64,000 nt of DNA from Hysterium pulicare CBS 123377 (Eukaryota > Ascomycota > Dothideomycetes > Hysteriales > Hysteriaceae): NCBI GenBank assembly GCA_000467715.1, contig AJFK01000931.1:1-64000 (forward strand), written 5' to 3'. A program made the translations under genes and the position numbers. This document shows, in pieces, positions 44,329 to 55,333 of this stretch. The first letter of the stretch is position 1, and the number at the start of each line of letters is the position of its first letter. The notes under the pieces are model-generated. The model saw nothing but the letters and a program-made list of their open reading frames with translations, did no database searches and was not told where the DNA came from.

Positions 44329-45335
44329 ATGTCTCCTCCATCAGCAACTCTACCTGACAGCAATGGCTCGTCTACCAAACCGACGGCCATAGCCACGCAT
44401 GAACCGGGCTTGAGCGAGGCCGATGCTATGCTCAAGATGCTCGTATTCCCCCGTCCACCCAAATTCGACGATCCCTATAAAGAACGAACTTATCTGAAAG
44501 GAAGACTCGCTGCCGCCTTCAGGATCTTTGGCAAGTATGGTTTCGATGAAGGTGTTGCGGGGCATATCACCATGAGGGTAAGCCACCTTTTCGGGTGCGA
44601 GACCGCTTCATCCGAACATAGTACTAAGCATATCTTGTAGGACCCCGTAGACCCGACTAAGTTTTGGGTAAATCCACTTGGGGTTGCATTTAGTCTTATC
44701 AAATCTTCGGATTTGATCCTCGTGAACGAGGCCGGCGAGGTCATCGACGGTGGACCATGTCGACTGCTCAACTCGGCGGCGTATATGATCCACTCCGCCA
44801 TTCATCAAGCAAGACCGGATGTCAATGCTGCGGCGCACAGCCATAGCATTTATGGACGGAGCTTTTGCTCTTTGGGCAGGACGCTAGATATCATTTCGCA
44901 GGACTCATGTGCATTCTACGACGTGAGTCTCCGAAACATCTTTGAAGTCACAATAGAGAGATTAATGAATTTGAGCAGGATCACGTTCTTTATGACTCCT
45001 TCAACGGCATCGTCTTAGCCGAGGAAGAAGGCAAGCACATCGCCAAAACCCTGGGGAATAAGAAGGCCGCCCTTCTCCAAAATCACGGCCTCCTCACTTG
45101 CGGGGGCACTATCGAAGAGGCTGTCTTTTGGTTTGTGAGCCTAGAGAAGTGCTGTCATGCGCAGTTAATGGCCGATGCTGCAGCTGCGGGGAGAGGAGGA
45201 AGCACGGTCAAAATCGGGAATGAAGAGGCCTCGTTCACATATAAAGCGGTAGGGACGCCTAAGGCTGGTTGGTTTTCTGCGAAGCCCCTGTTTGATCTCA
45301 TTCACAAGGAGACCGGTGGTGAGTATTTGGAGTGA
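44329..45335 (+). CDS. Class II aldolase/adducin-domain protein
   Basis: Three exons, 44329-44577, 44641-44922 and 44979-45335, with introns of 63 and 56 nt, give 295 residues. The class II aldolase/adducin fold is complete: YLKGRLAAAFRIFGKYGFDE, then GVAGHITMRDPVDPTKFWVN, the zinc-type histidines in VNAAAHSHSIYGRSF (about His149, His151) and ALLQNHGLLTCGGTIEEAVF (about His213). The N-terminal 40 residues are a disordered leader. Bacterial relatives are L-fuculose/L-ribulose-phosphate aldolases and epimerases. The fungal branch is widespread and mostly uncharacterised, and the substrate cannot be assigned. No targeting signal is obvious. The neighbours give no pathway. Confidence 0.9.
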
Positions 45336-46294
45336 AGTAGTATGAACGCTATTTGTGATTTGATTCCTAAGGCGTCCAAGGTGTGGCTAAGTGGTTTCTG
45401 CGTCTCTTCCATCCCGCCAAATTGACATGACAGCGAATTCAATCTTTCGTCCTTTCTCGGGCAATCAAAGTTGCACTGGAATCATGTCTAAGTATTCTTA
45501 ACAGACTGACGTATATACATCAAGCGCATGATTCAGCTTCCGAATATCATGAGACGAGTTTTCGACCTCGCACACTTTACGCACTAGGTTATTGTTGAGA
45601 TACATATTACCAATGTCGATAGCGCACAACTGCGCTGCATTGGTGTTTCTGTATATCCCGGAATCGTAATGATGCAGTACTGATAACTACTGCCTTTCAA
45701 CAAGATTGAACATTGTCGTGCCTATTTTGAGGACGTCCATGGATAGGTAGATGGTCGGCCTAATTTGTCCGTAGAACTCACCTATCACATGTAAATGGGA
45801 CGCCTGGACCACCAGCTGCATAGATCTTCCAAACATATTGTCTCCGGCTTCGGAATAGCAAAATGGTTACTTTGGTTGCAAATTCCCTTCCAAAAGTCCG
45901 AACGACGACGTGATGTAGGCCACGTTAACATATCCACGGGATAGCTGAGTGAGTCTGTGCTGCTAGGGCTGGCTGAGAGGCGTTGCAAAGTTTCCACATT
46001 TTATCTTGAGCTCATCATGAGGATGCCCCGCATGACAGACAACATGCAGCCTTGACTTCCAAATTCTTTTTTACAACAGAATACAAAACACCCTTCCTCC
46101 GCATCCATCTCCACTAATTGGTAGACGTTGCGCCCAACCACATTTGAAGTGTTACAACACTTTGGTCCACCCTTGCTGAGCAATTCAGCGTTATCACAGA
46201 GAAGAACCCGGCTTCTCCCCTTCTGCATGCTTTTGTAGGGCCTCTAGTTGCGCCACCCAGCGCGGCCTCACGCCATTCCTTGCGAACACCCGTC
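45336..46294. other. Intergenic, aldolase 3' end and PGAM-like promoter; short uORF
   Basis: 959 bp between plus-strand genes. A four-codon upstream frame (ATG CTT TTG TAG, 46226-46237) lies 57 nt before the next start and in the same frame, so it cannot extend the protein and could lower translation if transcribed. Nothing else is recognised. Confidence 0.45.
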
Positions 46295-48408
46295 ATGGTC
46301 AAAGGACCATCTGTAGTGATAGTTGCTCGGTTAGTCTTGATCTTCCTCCCGACCTTCTTTTCTTCCCATGGCTGGAACTGAGTGTCGGGTCATACAGACA
46401 TGGAGCTCGACTTGACGCTGCCGACAAAAACTGGCATCTCACCTCCCCCACACCCTACGATCCTCCTTTAACATATGGTGGCTGGGCTCAGTCACGCGCT
46501 CTTGGCCTTCGAATAGCAAGCTTACTGCATGCTCGAAATGAGGCGGCTGAAAATGGTGTCGCGACGAATGGACGCAACCACGATCTGGAGCTCCTTGACT
46601 TCAGCCCTCTAGATGGAGCAAAGCCTTCGAAGCCGTCGACGAAGGCCCGAAAACGGAAACAAAAGATCGTAATACATTCCTCACCCTACCTTCGCTGCGT
46701 TCAAACATCAATTGGGATCACCACTGGCATAGCTCAGTTTCAGCCTAGCTCGGAGCACACCACGAAATTGGGAAATCCACAGTCGTTGAAAGAGAAACAT
46801 GGGCTACATATGCGCTCCTCGTCCCCCAGTACCCAGACAGTTGAACATATACCTTCGGTTTTGTCACAACCACCAAAGCGTGTCGACGACCATAACTTGG
46901 AGGTCTTTCGGAAGTCTGCTAGAACCAAAGGCCCAGAGAAGATAATTCTACGTATTGATGCCTTCTTGGGTGAATGGCTATCTCCAGATTATTTCGAAAA
47001 CATTACCCCTCCTCCAAATTCTACGATGATGGTAGCAGGTGCCAAGGCAGACCTACTTCGACGTGGAGAATACATTGAAGTGCAGCAAAACCCAAATAGC
47101 AGCAAGGGACACTTTCCTGGTGGCTGGGTGAAGAGTAATGGATCACCCACAAAGAGCAGCAGACAAGGTCAGCAAACAGAGGACGGACCTCTATCTGGCA
47201 TGGGAAGCCTGGCTCAAGTGTTGCCCGTCCGTGAGCGCTCCAGCAGTCATAGCAGCATTGCCAGCAACAGTAGTAGGGCGAGCCACAAAGGAACTTCTTC
47301 TATATCGACCGCCCATAGAGTTCCGAGTCATATATATGACCCCCCTGCTCCTACTTACGCAGTTTCGCCATCTGACCCAATCCCTCGTGGCTACGTAGCT
47401 CATGCTCGGGACGCCTGTACAGATGTCGACTACCAATGGGATAGTATGCGTCCGCCCCAAGAGTGGGGAGATGGAGGCGAGTATGGCGATGAATGGAGTA
47501 CAATGCACAAGCGATTCCGCAAGGGCCTTGCGGGAATGATGACATGGTATAGAGAACATGGAAGCGGAGGTCCTGAAGATGAGAACCACGAAGCCGTCGC
47601 TAGCAGCCTGGAAGAAGAGCATGGTGACGATGAGGAGCTTGTCCTTGTCCTTGTCACTCATGGTGCAGGTTGTAATGCTCTATTGGGAGCGATCGCCAAC
47701 CAACCCGTCTTACTCGATGTCGGTATGGCTTCGTTGTCGATGGCAGTCAGAAAAGAAGGGCCTATTCGCAAGTCTCCTTCGCCTCCTTTACCTGGGGTAC
47801 GAAGGCCATCAGTCATGAACATGGGCATATCGGAAGAGTATGAAATGAAGATGATGGCCTCGCTAGATCATCTCCGGCCTGGTGTAGACCCGGCGAAGCC
47901 GCCTCAGCCTTCTTCTCCCGCCGTAGTTGCGAGTCCTTCTCTCGAATATCGCCGCCGCTTTGACTCTTTAGGAGGTGCTAATAGTCCCGTGGATTCTCCT
48001 TTCAGTCTTGGCCAACCGATGCATAGCGTCAACAGTTCTCTCGGAAGCATGAGACGTAGTTCAGTCGCTGGCTCATCTTCCAGACTCTACTCATCCAACG
48101 CTTCGACCAATACCCCATCATCGCCGACGATGGGTCTCTGGAGTAGCCGAAAGGCTTCCAATGCAAGTACGAATGATATCTCGAGTAGCCCTGGAAGGGA
48201 TATGGTCCTCAATTTTGGTGATGCAAAACCAAAGAACTCAGCGGACAACAGTAGCTCGAGTCAGGCAGAGACAGATGATTTAGCCCCTCTCCCTTCGTCG
48301 GTTGGAAGATCAATGAGTCAGCAGGGTCTCTGGGGAGCACCGCCAGTCTCCAATGGACGTGAAAGGGGCCCAAAGAGGAGGTGGACAGTTAGCGAGCAGG
48401 ATGCGTGA
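46295..48408 (+). CDS. Histidine phosphatase (phosphoglycerate-mutase-like) family protein with large insertion
   Basis: Two exons, 46295-46329 and 46398-48408, with a 68-nt intron, give 681 residues. The tiny first exon supplies VIVAR, and the joint restores the RHG catalytic motif (Arg12-His13-Gly14 in VIVARHGARLDAADKNW). Next come the family signatures YGGWAQSRALGLRIASLL and SPYLRCVQTSIGITTGIA. The second catalytic histidine stands at about 433 in LVLVLVTHGAGCNALLGAIA. A conserved stretch EWLSPDYFENITPPP lies between. Insertions of low-complexity sequence and a 220-residue Ser/Asn-rich disordered tail make it far longer than a bare PGAM domain (about 220 residues). This architecture is common in fungi. 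Both catalytic histidines are present, so it could be an active phosphatase; substrate unknown. The in-frame uORF stop at 46235 supports the start at 46295. Confidence 0.9.
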
Positions 48409-48871
48409 GAGGACGTTGAATTGCTACGATGTGTTACAGCACATCATAATCGGCAGACTTCTCTCAAACATGGTCTATTGCATTTTAGTTGATAGCGTTC
48501 AAGAAACAACCATCTCCGGCATGAAAATTTGGGAGCGCAGCAAAAAGTTGCATGATACCCTCGGAGGCGCTTGGGTTACGGGGAGCTTTGCATATTAGAA
48601 TAGCTTTCGCTACTAGACATTCAACTCACGTATTGAGATACTTTACTTGCACATTAACGATATTCGATTCATTCTTGAATAGCCTCATTTTGAGATACTG
48701 CTGAGATAGATGCAAAGAGGAATAAGTAATTAACACCTTATCAGTGCTTTGTTGTATGCCAAGCTGACAGCCAAGTCACATGGAGATGCCCTTCAGCTTC
48801 ACACAAACACCTCCTTGCCTCCCGTATACTTTTCTCCCTTTATTTCCTTCAGTCTTCCCCCAGTCTTGCCA
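48409..48871. other. Intergenic, nothing seen
   Basis: 463 bp between two plus-strand genes. It contains the 3' UTR of the first and the promoter and leader of the second, with a C/T-rich tract just before the start. No other feature is recognised. Confidence 0.5.
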
Positions 48872-51243
48872 ATGGACGCAGACCATCCCACTGCCGAAGA
48901 GTCAATCGTATACTCCAGCGGCGACCCCACTACCCCGCCAGATCTTCGATTCCTCCATTACAACGATGTTTACCACGTTGACGCCTCCTCCGCCGAGCCA
49001 GTCGGAGGCATCTCGCGTTTCCAAGCCCTTTGCAACTACTACCGCCATGATGCAAGATTCAAGGCCCAGCCCGAACTGCTGACCTTCTTCTCCGGAGATG
49101 CCTTCAATCCCAGCTTGGAGAGTAGTGTGACCAAAGGTCCGTACCCCTCAGCTTTCCCCGGAGCTTCTGCAAGCTCCATATCGTGACGGAAGAATGTTCT
49201 GGACTATGGTTTTGACTTCATGGAGGCAGTCATATGGTCCCCGTCCTCAATGGCATCGGGACGGACGTGGCTTGTGTTGGGGTGGGCTTGCTTCCCTTTC
49301 AATACCTTTTGCTGGAGATAGCTTGGCTGACAGCTCTGTTTCGTTACTAGAACCATGATCTCGACTTTGGAATACGACAGTACCGCCACCTAACCTCTCA
49401 ATGCAATTTCCCCTGGCTCCTAGCCAACGTACTAGATCCTGCGCTCGGTGAAGACGTACCACTGGGCAACGCAGAGAAAACCACCATCCTTACCTCTTCA
49501 AACGGAATCAAGATAGGAGTGATCGGGCTGGGTGAAAGAGAATGGTTGGCTACGATAAACTCCCTCCCGCCAAATCTTATATACAAGTCAGCCTCGACCA
49601 CAGCTAAGGAGCTGATTCCGGGACTGCGGGAACAGGGTTGTGAGATTATCGTTGCACTGACGCATCAGAGGGAGCCAAACGATAACAAATTGGCCGAGTT
49701 GGCGGGAGACGGATTGATTGATGTAATACTAGGAGGGCATGACCACTATTACGCACATAGCTTCATAAATGGAACACATGTGTTGAGGTCAGGGAGCGAT
49801 TTCAAGCAATTAAGCTACTTTGAGCTCCGGAGAAAAAAGGATGGGAGCAAGAAGTGGGATTTCAGGATTATCGGGAGAGATGTAGTTTCGAGTCTCCCCC
49901 AAGATCCCCAGGCGGTTGAGTTGGTAGAAAAGTTAACGAGTGCGTTGAGGAAGAGGCTCGAGAAGCCCATCGGTAGGTCTTCTGCACCCTTCCATGCAAA
50001 TATTCAGAACTTTTGCTGATCTCCTCTCTCATTAGGATATACGGCATCGGCTCTCGACGCTCGGTTCACTACCGTGAGGACCAAGGAATCCAACATGGGT
50101 AACTTCGTCTGCGATCTGATGAGATTTTACTACTCCGCAGATTGTTGCATCATGGCGGCAGGAACAATTCGTGGAGATCAGATATACCCGCCTGGTGTTC
50201 TCCGGTTGAAAGACCTTTTGAACTGTTTTCCCTTCGAAGACCCCGTGGTTGTGATCAAAGTGACCGGAAAGGCGATATTGGAGGCGCTTGAGAACGCTGT
50301 CAGCACTTATCCGGCACTAGAAGGTATGCTGCTATCTTAATTCCTTGTTTCTAGCATGGCGTTAACTGATGGGGACAGGCCGCTTTCCTCAAGTCTCAAA
50401 CATCGTACTCGAGGCCGACTACTCACAAAAACCCGGCTCTCGAATCGTATCTGTTAAGATTGGCTCAGAGCCAGTGGACTTGGAAAGGGAATATGTCCTC
50501 GCGACACGAGGCTACATGGCGCGAGGCAAGGGTACGTAACCTCCATATCCTTTCCACGAACCTCATTCTTATGTGTTAACCAGATGGGTACACGTCCCTC
50601 TTAATCGAAGAGGAAGGCGGCACCGCCAAAGAAATCGTCTCGGAGGAAAATGGTGTCCTCATATCTACCATTCTCCGTCAATACTTCATGTCTCTCAAAG
50701 TGCTCGGCAAATGGAAAATGTGGAGTCCATCCCTCGGTCGCCACTGGGGCAACGTACAGCAAGAACTCCACGACACGCATCCTGTCCACGAACCCCAAGC
50801 TCCCTCCACCAAAACCGTAGAAGCGTTTCGAGCAGCTGCCTCCGCGGATCAGAACAAACGTCGGAAACAATCCCCTTCACCCTCTGCCCACGGCCGCAGT
50901 CCTTCTTCAACCGGCCGCGAGACACCGGTTGATGACTCGGCGGATGAGTTCGGGATGGATAATGACGAGGCGTCTAACGAAATCCCACCTGTTCCGAGAG
51001 CGCATACGAAGCGGGAGAGGGAATTGATCATCATGAGAAAGGTAATGCGGAAGTGGTGGAGGCTTGCGGGTTTGGAGGGACATCCCAATTTGTGTGACGA
51101 TTTGAGAGAGGGCGAGTTTCAGATCAATTGGACCAGGTAAGTACCTCATCCTGACTGACCGGTAATTCTAGAGCTAATCTCTTCCCAGGGCTGTGGCACC
51201 GAGGTTGGAGGGGAGGATTAAGGAGGTGAAGGCTGTTTCGTGA
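48872..51243 (+). CDS. Calcineurin-like metallophosphoesterase, 5'-nucleotidase family
   Basis: Seven exons (48872-49136, 49226-49281, 49351-49972, 50036-50323, 50379-50531, 50584-51136, 51189-51243) give 663 residues in frame. The metallophosphatase core shows LRFLHYNDVYHV, the GDAFNPSLESSVTKG segment, GNHDLDFG, ALTHQREPND and VILGGHDHYYAH, which together supply the two-metal site. A 5'-nucleotidase C-terminal domain follows (RTKESNMGNFVCDLMRFYYS, then CIMAAGTIRGDQIYPPGVLR, LKDLLNCFPFEDPVVVIKVT). The last 130 residues are charged and Ser-rich with no GPI or membrane signal, and there is no N-terminal signal peptide, so an intracellular protein is likely. Substrate (nucleotide or other) is open. 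Intron 1 (89 nt) ends in an unusual GAG acceptor; the frame requires it. Confidence 0.9.
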
Positions 51244-51548
51244 GGTATGATGAAAAAATTGGTTTGGGCTTGGCACCAGCTTTTTCCATATTTAAATAGC
51301 GAATTGGAGTAACGGACTTTGAAAAGCGAAAAGAAGAGTTATCATGAAAAATACAATCCTTGATAGAACTAATCATGCCAAACTCTGCTGTCTGATCTCT
51401 CTTCTACAAGTTGTGCGAATCGCGTATCCTGGACAGGCTTCCAAGTCCAAAATACAATTCAAAGGAATACACAACAATACCCACGTAAACCCAGAGCCAA
51501 TCCCATAAGACTTACAATCGATGAATGACTTATTCGCTTGCTTTGCAA
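51244..51548. other. Convergent intergenic region, nothing seen
   Basis: 305 bp between the 3' ends of the phosphoesterase gene and the minus-strand disordered-protein gene. Only the two 3' UTRs are expected here. Confidence 0.5.
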
Positions 51549-54416
51549 TCACAACCCCATCATCCTCTCAAATCGCCCCAACCTCGGCGGTGTCTCGTCC
51601 ATGATCTCATTCGCATTCCCCCCTCCCTCAAGCCCAGAACCCCCTCTCATCCCCGTACTTCTCTCCCGTCTCCTCATCTCCTCCCTCATCCTTTCCTCCT
51701 CGGCCTCTCCCGAATTCTCCTGGTTCTGTTGACTCGGCGGTATGGCGCGTCGTCTGGGCGGTGCCGTGATACCTGGTCTGTTGACGATTGCTCCGCGACG
51801 GCCCGGCATACGCTGCTCTGGGGACGTGGTACCCTCTTGCTGCATATGTGCGCGTGTCTGGTTCCCTTGTGCCTGTATCAGCGCGCCGAGTCTGTGGAGC
51901 CGGTGACTTTGGGCTTCTAGTCTCGCTGACGGAGACGACACGCTTGCATCAGGGCCACTTAGGGAGGGATAGATGGGATGTTCTCGGTCTCGGCGTCTTC
52001 GGTAGGGTAGAGAGTCTGGGTAAGAGGTCCGTGCTGATCTTTGCTCTCGGAGTTGAGATTCGGGTGGTATTGGTGATGCTGGATTGATATCGCCGGCGCG
52101 TGGTCGTCGCACTGGTGAAGCGCGAAAGGAAGGCTCTACCAGGCGAGGCGAGCTTAGACGAGGTCTGTTCGAGCGATCCACAGGGCTGGAATTCGCAATT
52201 GACGTGTCGATTCGGGGAATTGCTGGTGATGATCGTGGTTGAACTAAAGGTCTGGGTGTGACTTGCCCACGTTGAGTGGTGCGAGACGCAGAAGGCAAGT
52301 CTCCTTCTCTTTCCCTTCGTGGACGCGAAGCAGGTGATGAATAAGAATTGCCAGTTGCTCCAACTGGATCATTCTCATTACTGGAACGGTGACCTGGCCT
52401 GCCTTCTGCCTGCCTTCTGCGCGGTTGCGGCGCTGGCCAGTGCGCAGAAGGTGGAGGAAGTGTTCGATCTGTTGGTGTTGGCCAAGACAGTGGGACGATA
52501 GGAGAGATGTTTGCTCCGTCGAGTTGTCGAACATCGAGCTCATTTCCACGATGAAATCGGGGCACCAGATCACGTGGCGGTGAAGCAGCATGATTGTGTC
52601 GAGGATGTTGTTGTTGTTGTATAGGGGATTCTAAATGCCCATCTCCATCTAGCCTCAAACTACGGTGAGTGCTGCTAGGTAAATAGCGAATGCCATCGGA
52701 GCTAGATCTAATAGACTCATTTTCTTGAGGCGAGTCACGGCGGCCTAATTCGGGCATCTGGTATTGAGATACAGAGGGACCCCGCGAGCCTCTCGGTTGG
52801 GAGGAAGCGGTGTGGAAAGAGGCCCCGGACGCTAGACGAGACATTTGTGATATTGCTCGGTGTTGAATTAGATCCAAAGGAGAAGGAAGCCCCCTTCGCA
52901 CAGCATCAGCAGCAGACAGTACGAAATCGTTTGAGGAAACCAAGCCGGCGGATGGTCTTGGGCTGCTATGTGCACTGTATGCACGGCCATATGGACTCGC
53001 CGGACGCGGCGAGAGACCATGATTGCCAAGACCTGCGATAAGATTTGGTGAAGAATAGCTCGGAATGCGAACTGGTGGAGGGCGAATACTTGCTATACGT
53101 GTTGGCTGGGATTCGGAAGGGCGTACGGAGTAATAAGCTCCCCTGTTGAACTGTCTTGATGCAATTGATCCATCGAACTGCGCTTGGGGAAGTTGGTCAT
53201 AGTTTTGTGAATAATTACTGCTAGAGTATCTTGTTGGAGGAAGCTCATAGTACGAGTAAGGCTGGCTGGAACTCGAGGATCTCTGGCTTGATCTCTGGGA
53301 GTGACGAATGCTTGATAGTGGATACAGTGCTGTGTTATCATGTTGCTGATGACCGGATTGACCTCTGTGGAGTGGTTGACTGGAGATTGTTTCTCTCTCC
53401 GCAGGTCCAAGACTGAAGGCTTCCCGAGTTGTGAGTGAATCTTCTGTAGTAGAATTCCTGGCACTAGGATTTCCCTGGTGCCGACGAACACTTGGTGCGG
53501 GCCATTCCTGTATTGGGAGAGCTTCGTGAGAGGACGTAGTCCGGACTCGAGTTGTGTGTCGTCTGCTGGGCGCATGTTGTGGTATAACCACAAGTTCTCG
53601 AAATGTATAGAGATCTGGCGCTTCAAAATAACCCTCCAAGAAAAGAGGAGGGTCCTCCTCAGTTTGCGAGTGCTTCTGTTGGCGACTCTGGGCTGGCCGA
53701 AGTGGACTCGCTGGCTGAGATTGATGCAAAGGTGATGGAGCATAGCTACTTAGCTGTCGGATAGAGTGCACTCGAGCAACGTGAGTTTCGACCCGATCAT
53801 TGTTTGAAGAGGGACGAGTTGACTCAACAGCCCCATCAGTAGATACTCGGGCAGTTGCTTGTCCCGGTCCTTCAATTGTATCCTCAGAAGTATTCGTTCT
53901 CGTTCGACCAAAGCCGGAGAACCCAAATTGATCTCTCGGTGGAGATGACTGGACCTCATCTTCCGGGGTCTCTATAGATGCAGGGAGTCGGGCAACTGAC
54001 CTGCTAGTATTTGGCGCAGGAAGAAATTCATCGATGGTGCGTATATTTGGCGCGGGACGCTGCTGTTCTTCGGGTGAAGATGCATTGACTACAGTACCAA
54101 TGATTGTCGATTCGCTGGCATCGGTGAAGAAGGGTTTTCGTGGGAGGTCGTCAGCAGAATCAGAGCCAGCAGATGAATGGACAGCACTATGCGGTCTGAG
54201 TACTGGTATTACTCCAAGACGGGTAACAGCTGTATCTCGGAATTGTTCAGGTCCACGACGGATTCGAGGAAGGCCGGGGCGAACTCCAAGGATTCCTCTG
54301 AATGACGACGACGCAGAAGCTGCAGCTTGCCGTTCTGCCAAACGTCGCCTTGTCTCATCAATATCGGCAGAGGTCAGGGTGATTTCAGACGGCCGACAAC
54401 GCAGCATCTTGGCCAA
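51549..54416 (-). CDS. Large disordered protein, conserved ends, function unknown
   Basis: A single exon of 955 residues. It is dominated by Ser, Arg, Pro and Gln with no membrane segment and no named domain. The N-terminus RCRPSEITLTSADIDETRRR is structured-looking and probably conserved. The C-terminus ends in a compact motif (ETPPRLGRFERMMGL) after an Arg/Glu helix (EERMREEMRRRERS). Two patches in the middle (FLEGYFEAPDLYTFRELVVI and PSPLDLIQHRAISQMSRLAS) are less disordered and may be binding motifs. Long disordered proteins of this kind are frequent in filamentous fungi, often as scaffolds. Divergent from the PDK1 kinase, 917 bp away. A function cannot be assigned. Confidence 0.78.
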   Translation of the reverse strand: MAKMLRCRPSEITLTSADIDETRRRLAERQAAASASSSFRGILGVRPGLPRIRRGPEQFRDTAVTRLGVIPVLRPHSAVHSSAGSDSADDLPRKPFFTDASESTIIGTVVNASSPEEQQRPAPNIRTIDEFLPAPNTSRSVARLPASIETPEDEVQSSPPRDQFGFSGFGRTRTNTSEDTIEGPGQATARVSTDGAVESTRPSSNNDRVETHVARVHSIRQLSSYAPSPLHQSQPASPLRPAQSRQQKHSQTEEDPPLFLEGYFEAPDLYTFRELVVIPQHAPSRRHTTRVRTTSSHEALPIQEWPAPSVRRHQGNPSARNSTTEDSLTTREAFSLGPAERETISSQPLHRGQSGHQQHDNTALYPLSSIRHSQRSSQRSSSSSQPYSYYELPPTRYSSSNYSQNYDQLPQAQFDGSIASRQFNRGAYYSVRPSESQPTRIASIRPPPVRIPSYSSPNLIAGLGNHGLSPRPASPYGRAYSAHSSPRPSAGLVSSNDFVLSAADAVRRGLPSPLDLIQHRAISQMSRLASGASFHTASSQPRGSRGPSVSQYQMPELGRRDSPQENESIRSSSDGIRYLPSSTHRSLRLDGDGHLESPIQQQQHPRHNHAASPPRDLVPRFHRGNELDVRQLDGANISPIVPLSWPTPTDRTLPPPSAHWPAPQPRRRQAEGRPGHRSSNENDPVGATGNSYSSPASRPRREREGDLPSASRTTQRGQVTPRPLVQPRSSPAIPRIDTSIANSSPVDRSNRPRLSSPRLVEPSFRASPVRRPRAGDINPASPIPPESQLREQRSARTSYPDSLPYRRRRDREHPIYPSLSGPDASVSSPSARLEAQSHRLHRLGALIQAQGNQTRAHMQQEGTTSPEQRMPGRRGAIVNRPGITAPPRRRAIPPSQQNQENSGEAEEERMREEMRRRERSTGMRGGSGLEGGGNANEIMDETPPRLGRFERMMGL

Positions 54417-55333
54417 TTACCAGAACATGATGGGACTCAACAGTCGGGCGTGAAAGACGACGGCTGTGAGTGGTTATGCAAAGCATCCACTTTTTAGTTC
54501 TTGAAGAAAACATAAAGGAAGAGTTCATCGTGAGAGACGGACACAACACAAGAGAAGCACTTTCCTACCTGCATTTGGATCGTTATTGCCCTGCATGTTC
54601 CCAATGGTCTTGGATTTAGGGAACTGCCATTCTTCCGCGAAAGAACAAGGTTTGAGTTCTCAAACCCTCCTTAAAGACTTGAAGTGGTGCTCAATATAGA
54701 CTCTCATGGCTCAACACTGGGAACAAATATTGGTGCCTCAGGCATCACCATTTCAGAGTGTGCAGTGACAGCAAGACGACCAAAGTCAGCACTGACGCAC
54801 ATAGATGTCTGGAGAGAAGAAGACGGGATTACATGCAAGATGAAGAGCACGAATAACAATAATAGAAGCATGCAACTAGCCACGATCGGGATATTGATTT
54901 TGCGTAACAGAGCACAGAGAAGGATGGGCAATGACGGGCAAATGCATGTGGGTGTAACAAGGCAAGGATAGCTGGAATGTGCAGTTCTCCAGATTCGAGG
55001 TCGGTCAGAGAGGCTCTTCCTGAAGGTGCATGGCTGTGGTGAGTGTCGTAAGCTGGGTGGTGTAGCAGTACGTAGCTGTAGATTTAATCGCGACCATGCC
55101 AAGCCACTTTCTCCAGGGCTCATCTCGCCTTCCAAACATCCGTCAGGCCCTCAGTGACAACGCCAGAGACAGCCAACACGCCTCTTATTCTTGGCCTCTG
55201 GGCCTCCCCAAGCCACCGCACATCTTTCACTCTGCTCGCTGCACCTGTTTGACCACCCCGATCCCTCCGTCGGCGCTCGCACACAGGTGCCCTTCGCTCG
55301 TTTACACCCGGACCTCGCCCAGGAGCCGCCATC
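54417..55333. promoter_or_regulatory. Divergent promoter region, disordered protein/PDK1
   Basis: 917 bp between the two start codons. It must hold both promoters and leaders. Short frames occur (the largest 143 codons on the minus strand, 54704-55135), with no recognisable domain and biased composition; I treat them as chance. The kinase leader (about 55130-55330) is C-rich. Confidence 0.5.
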
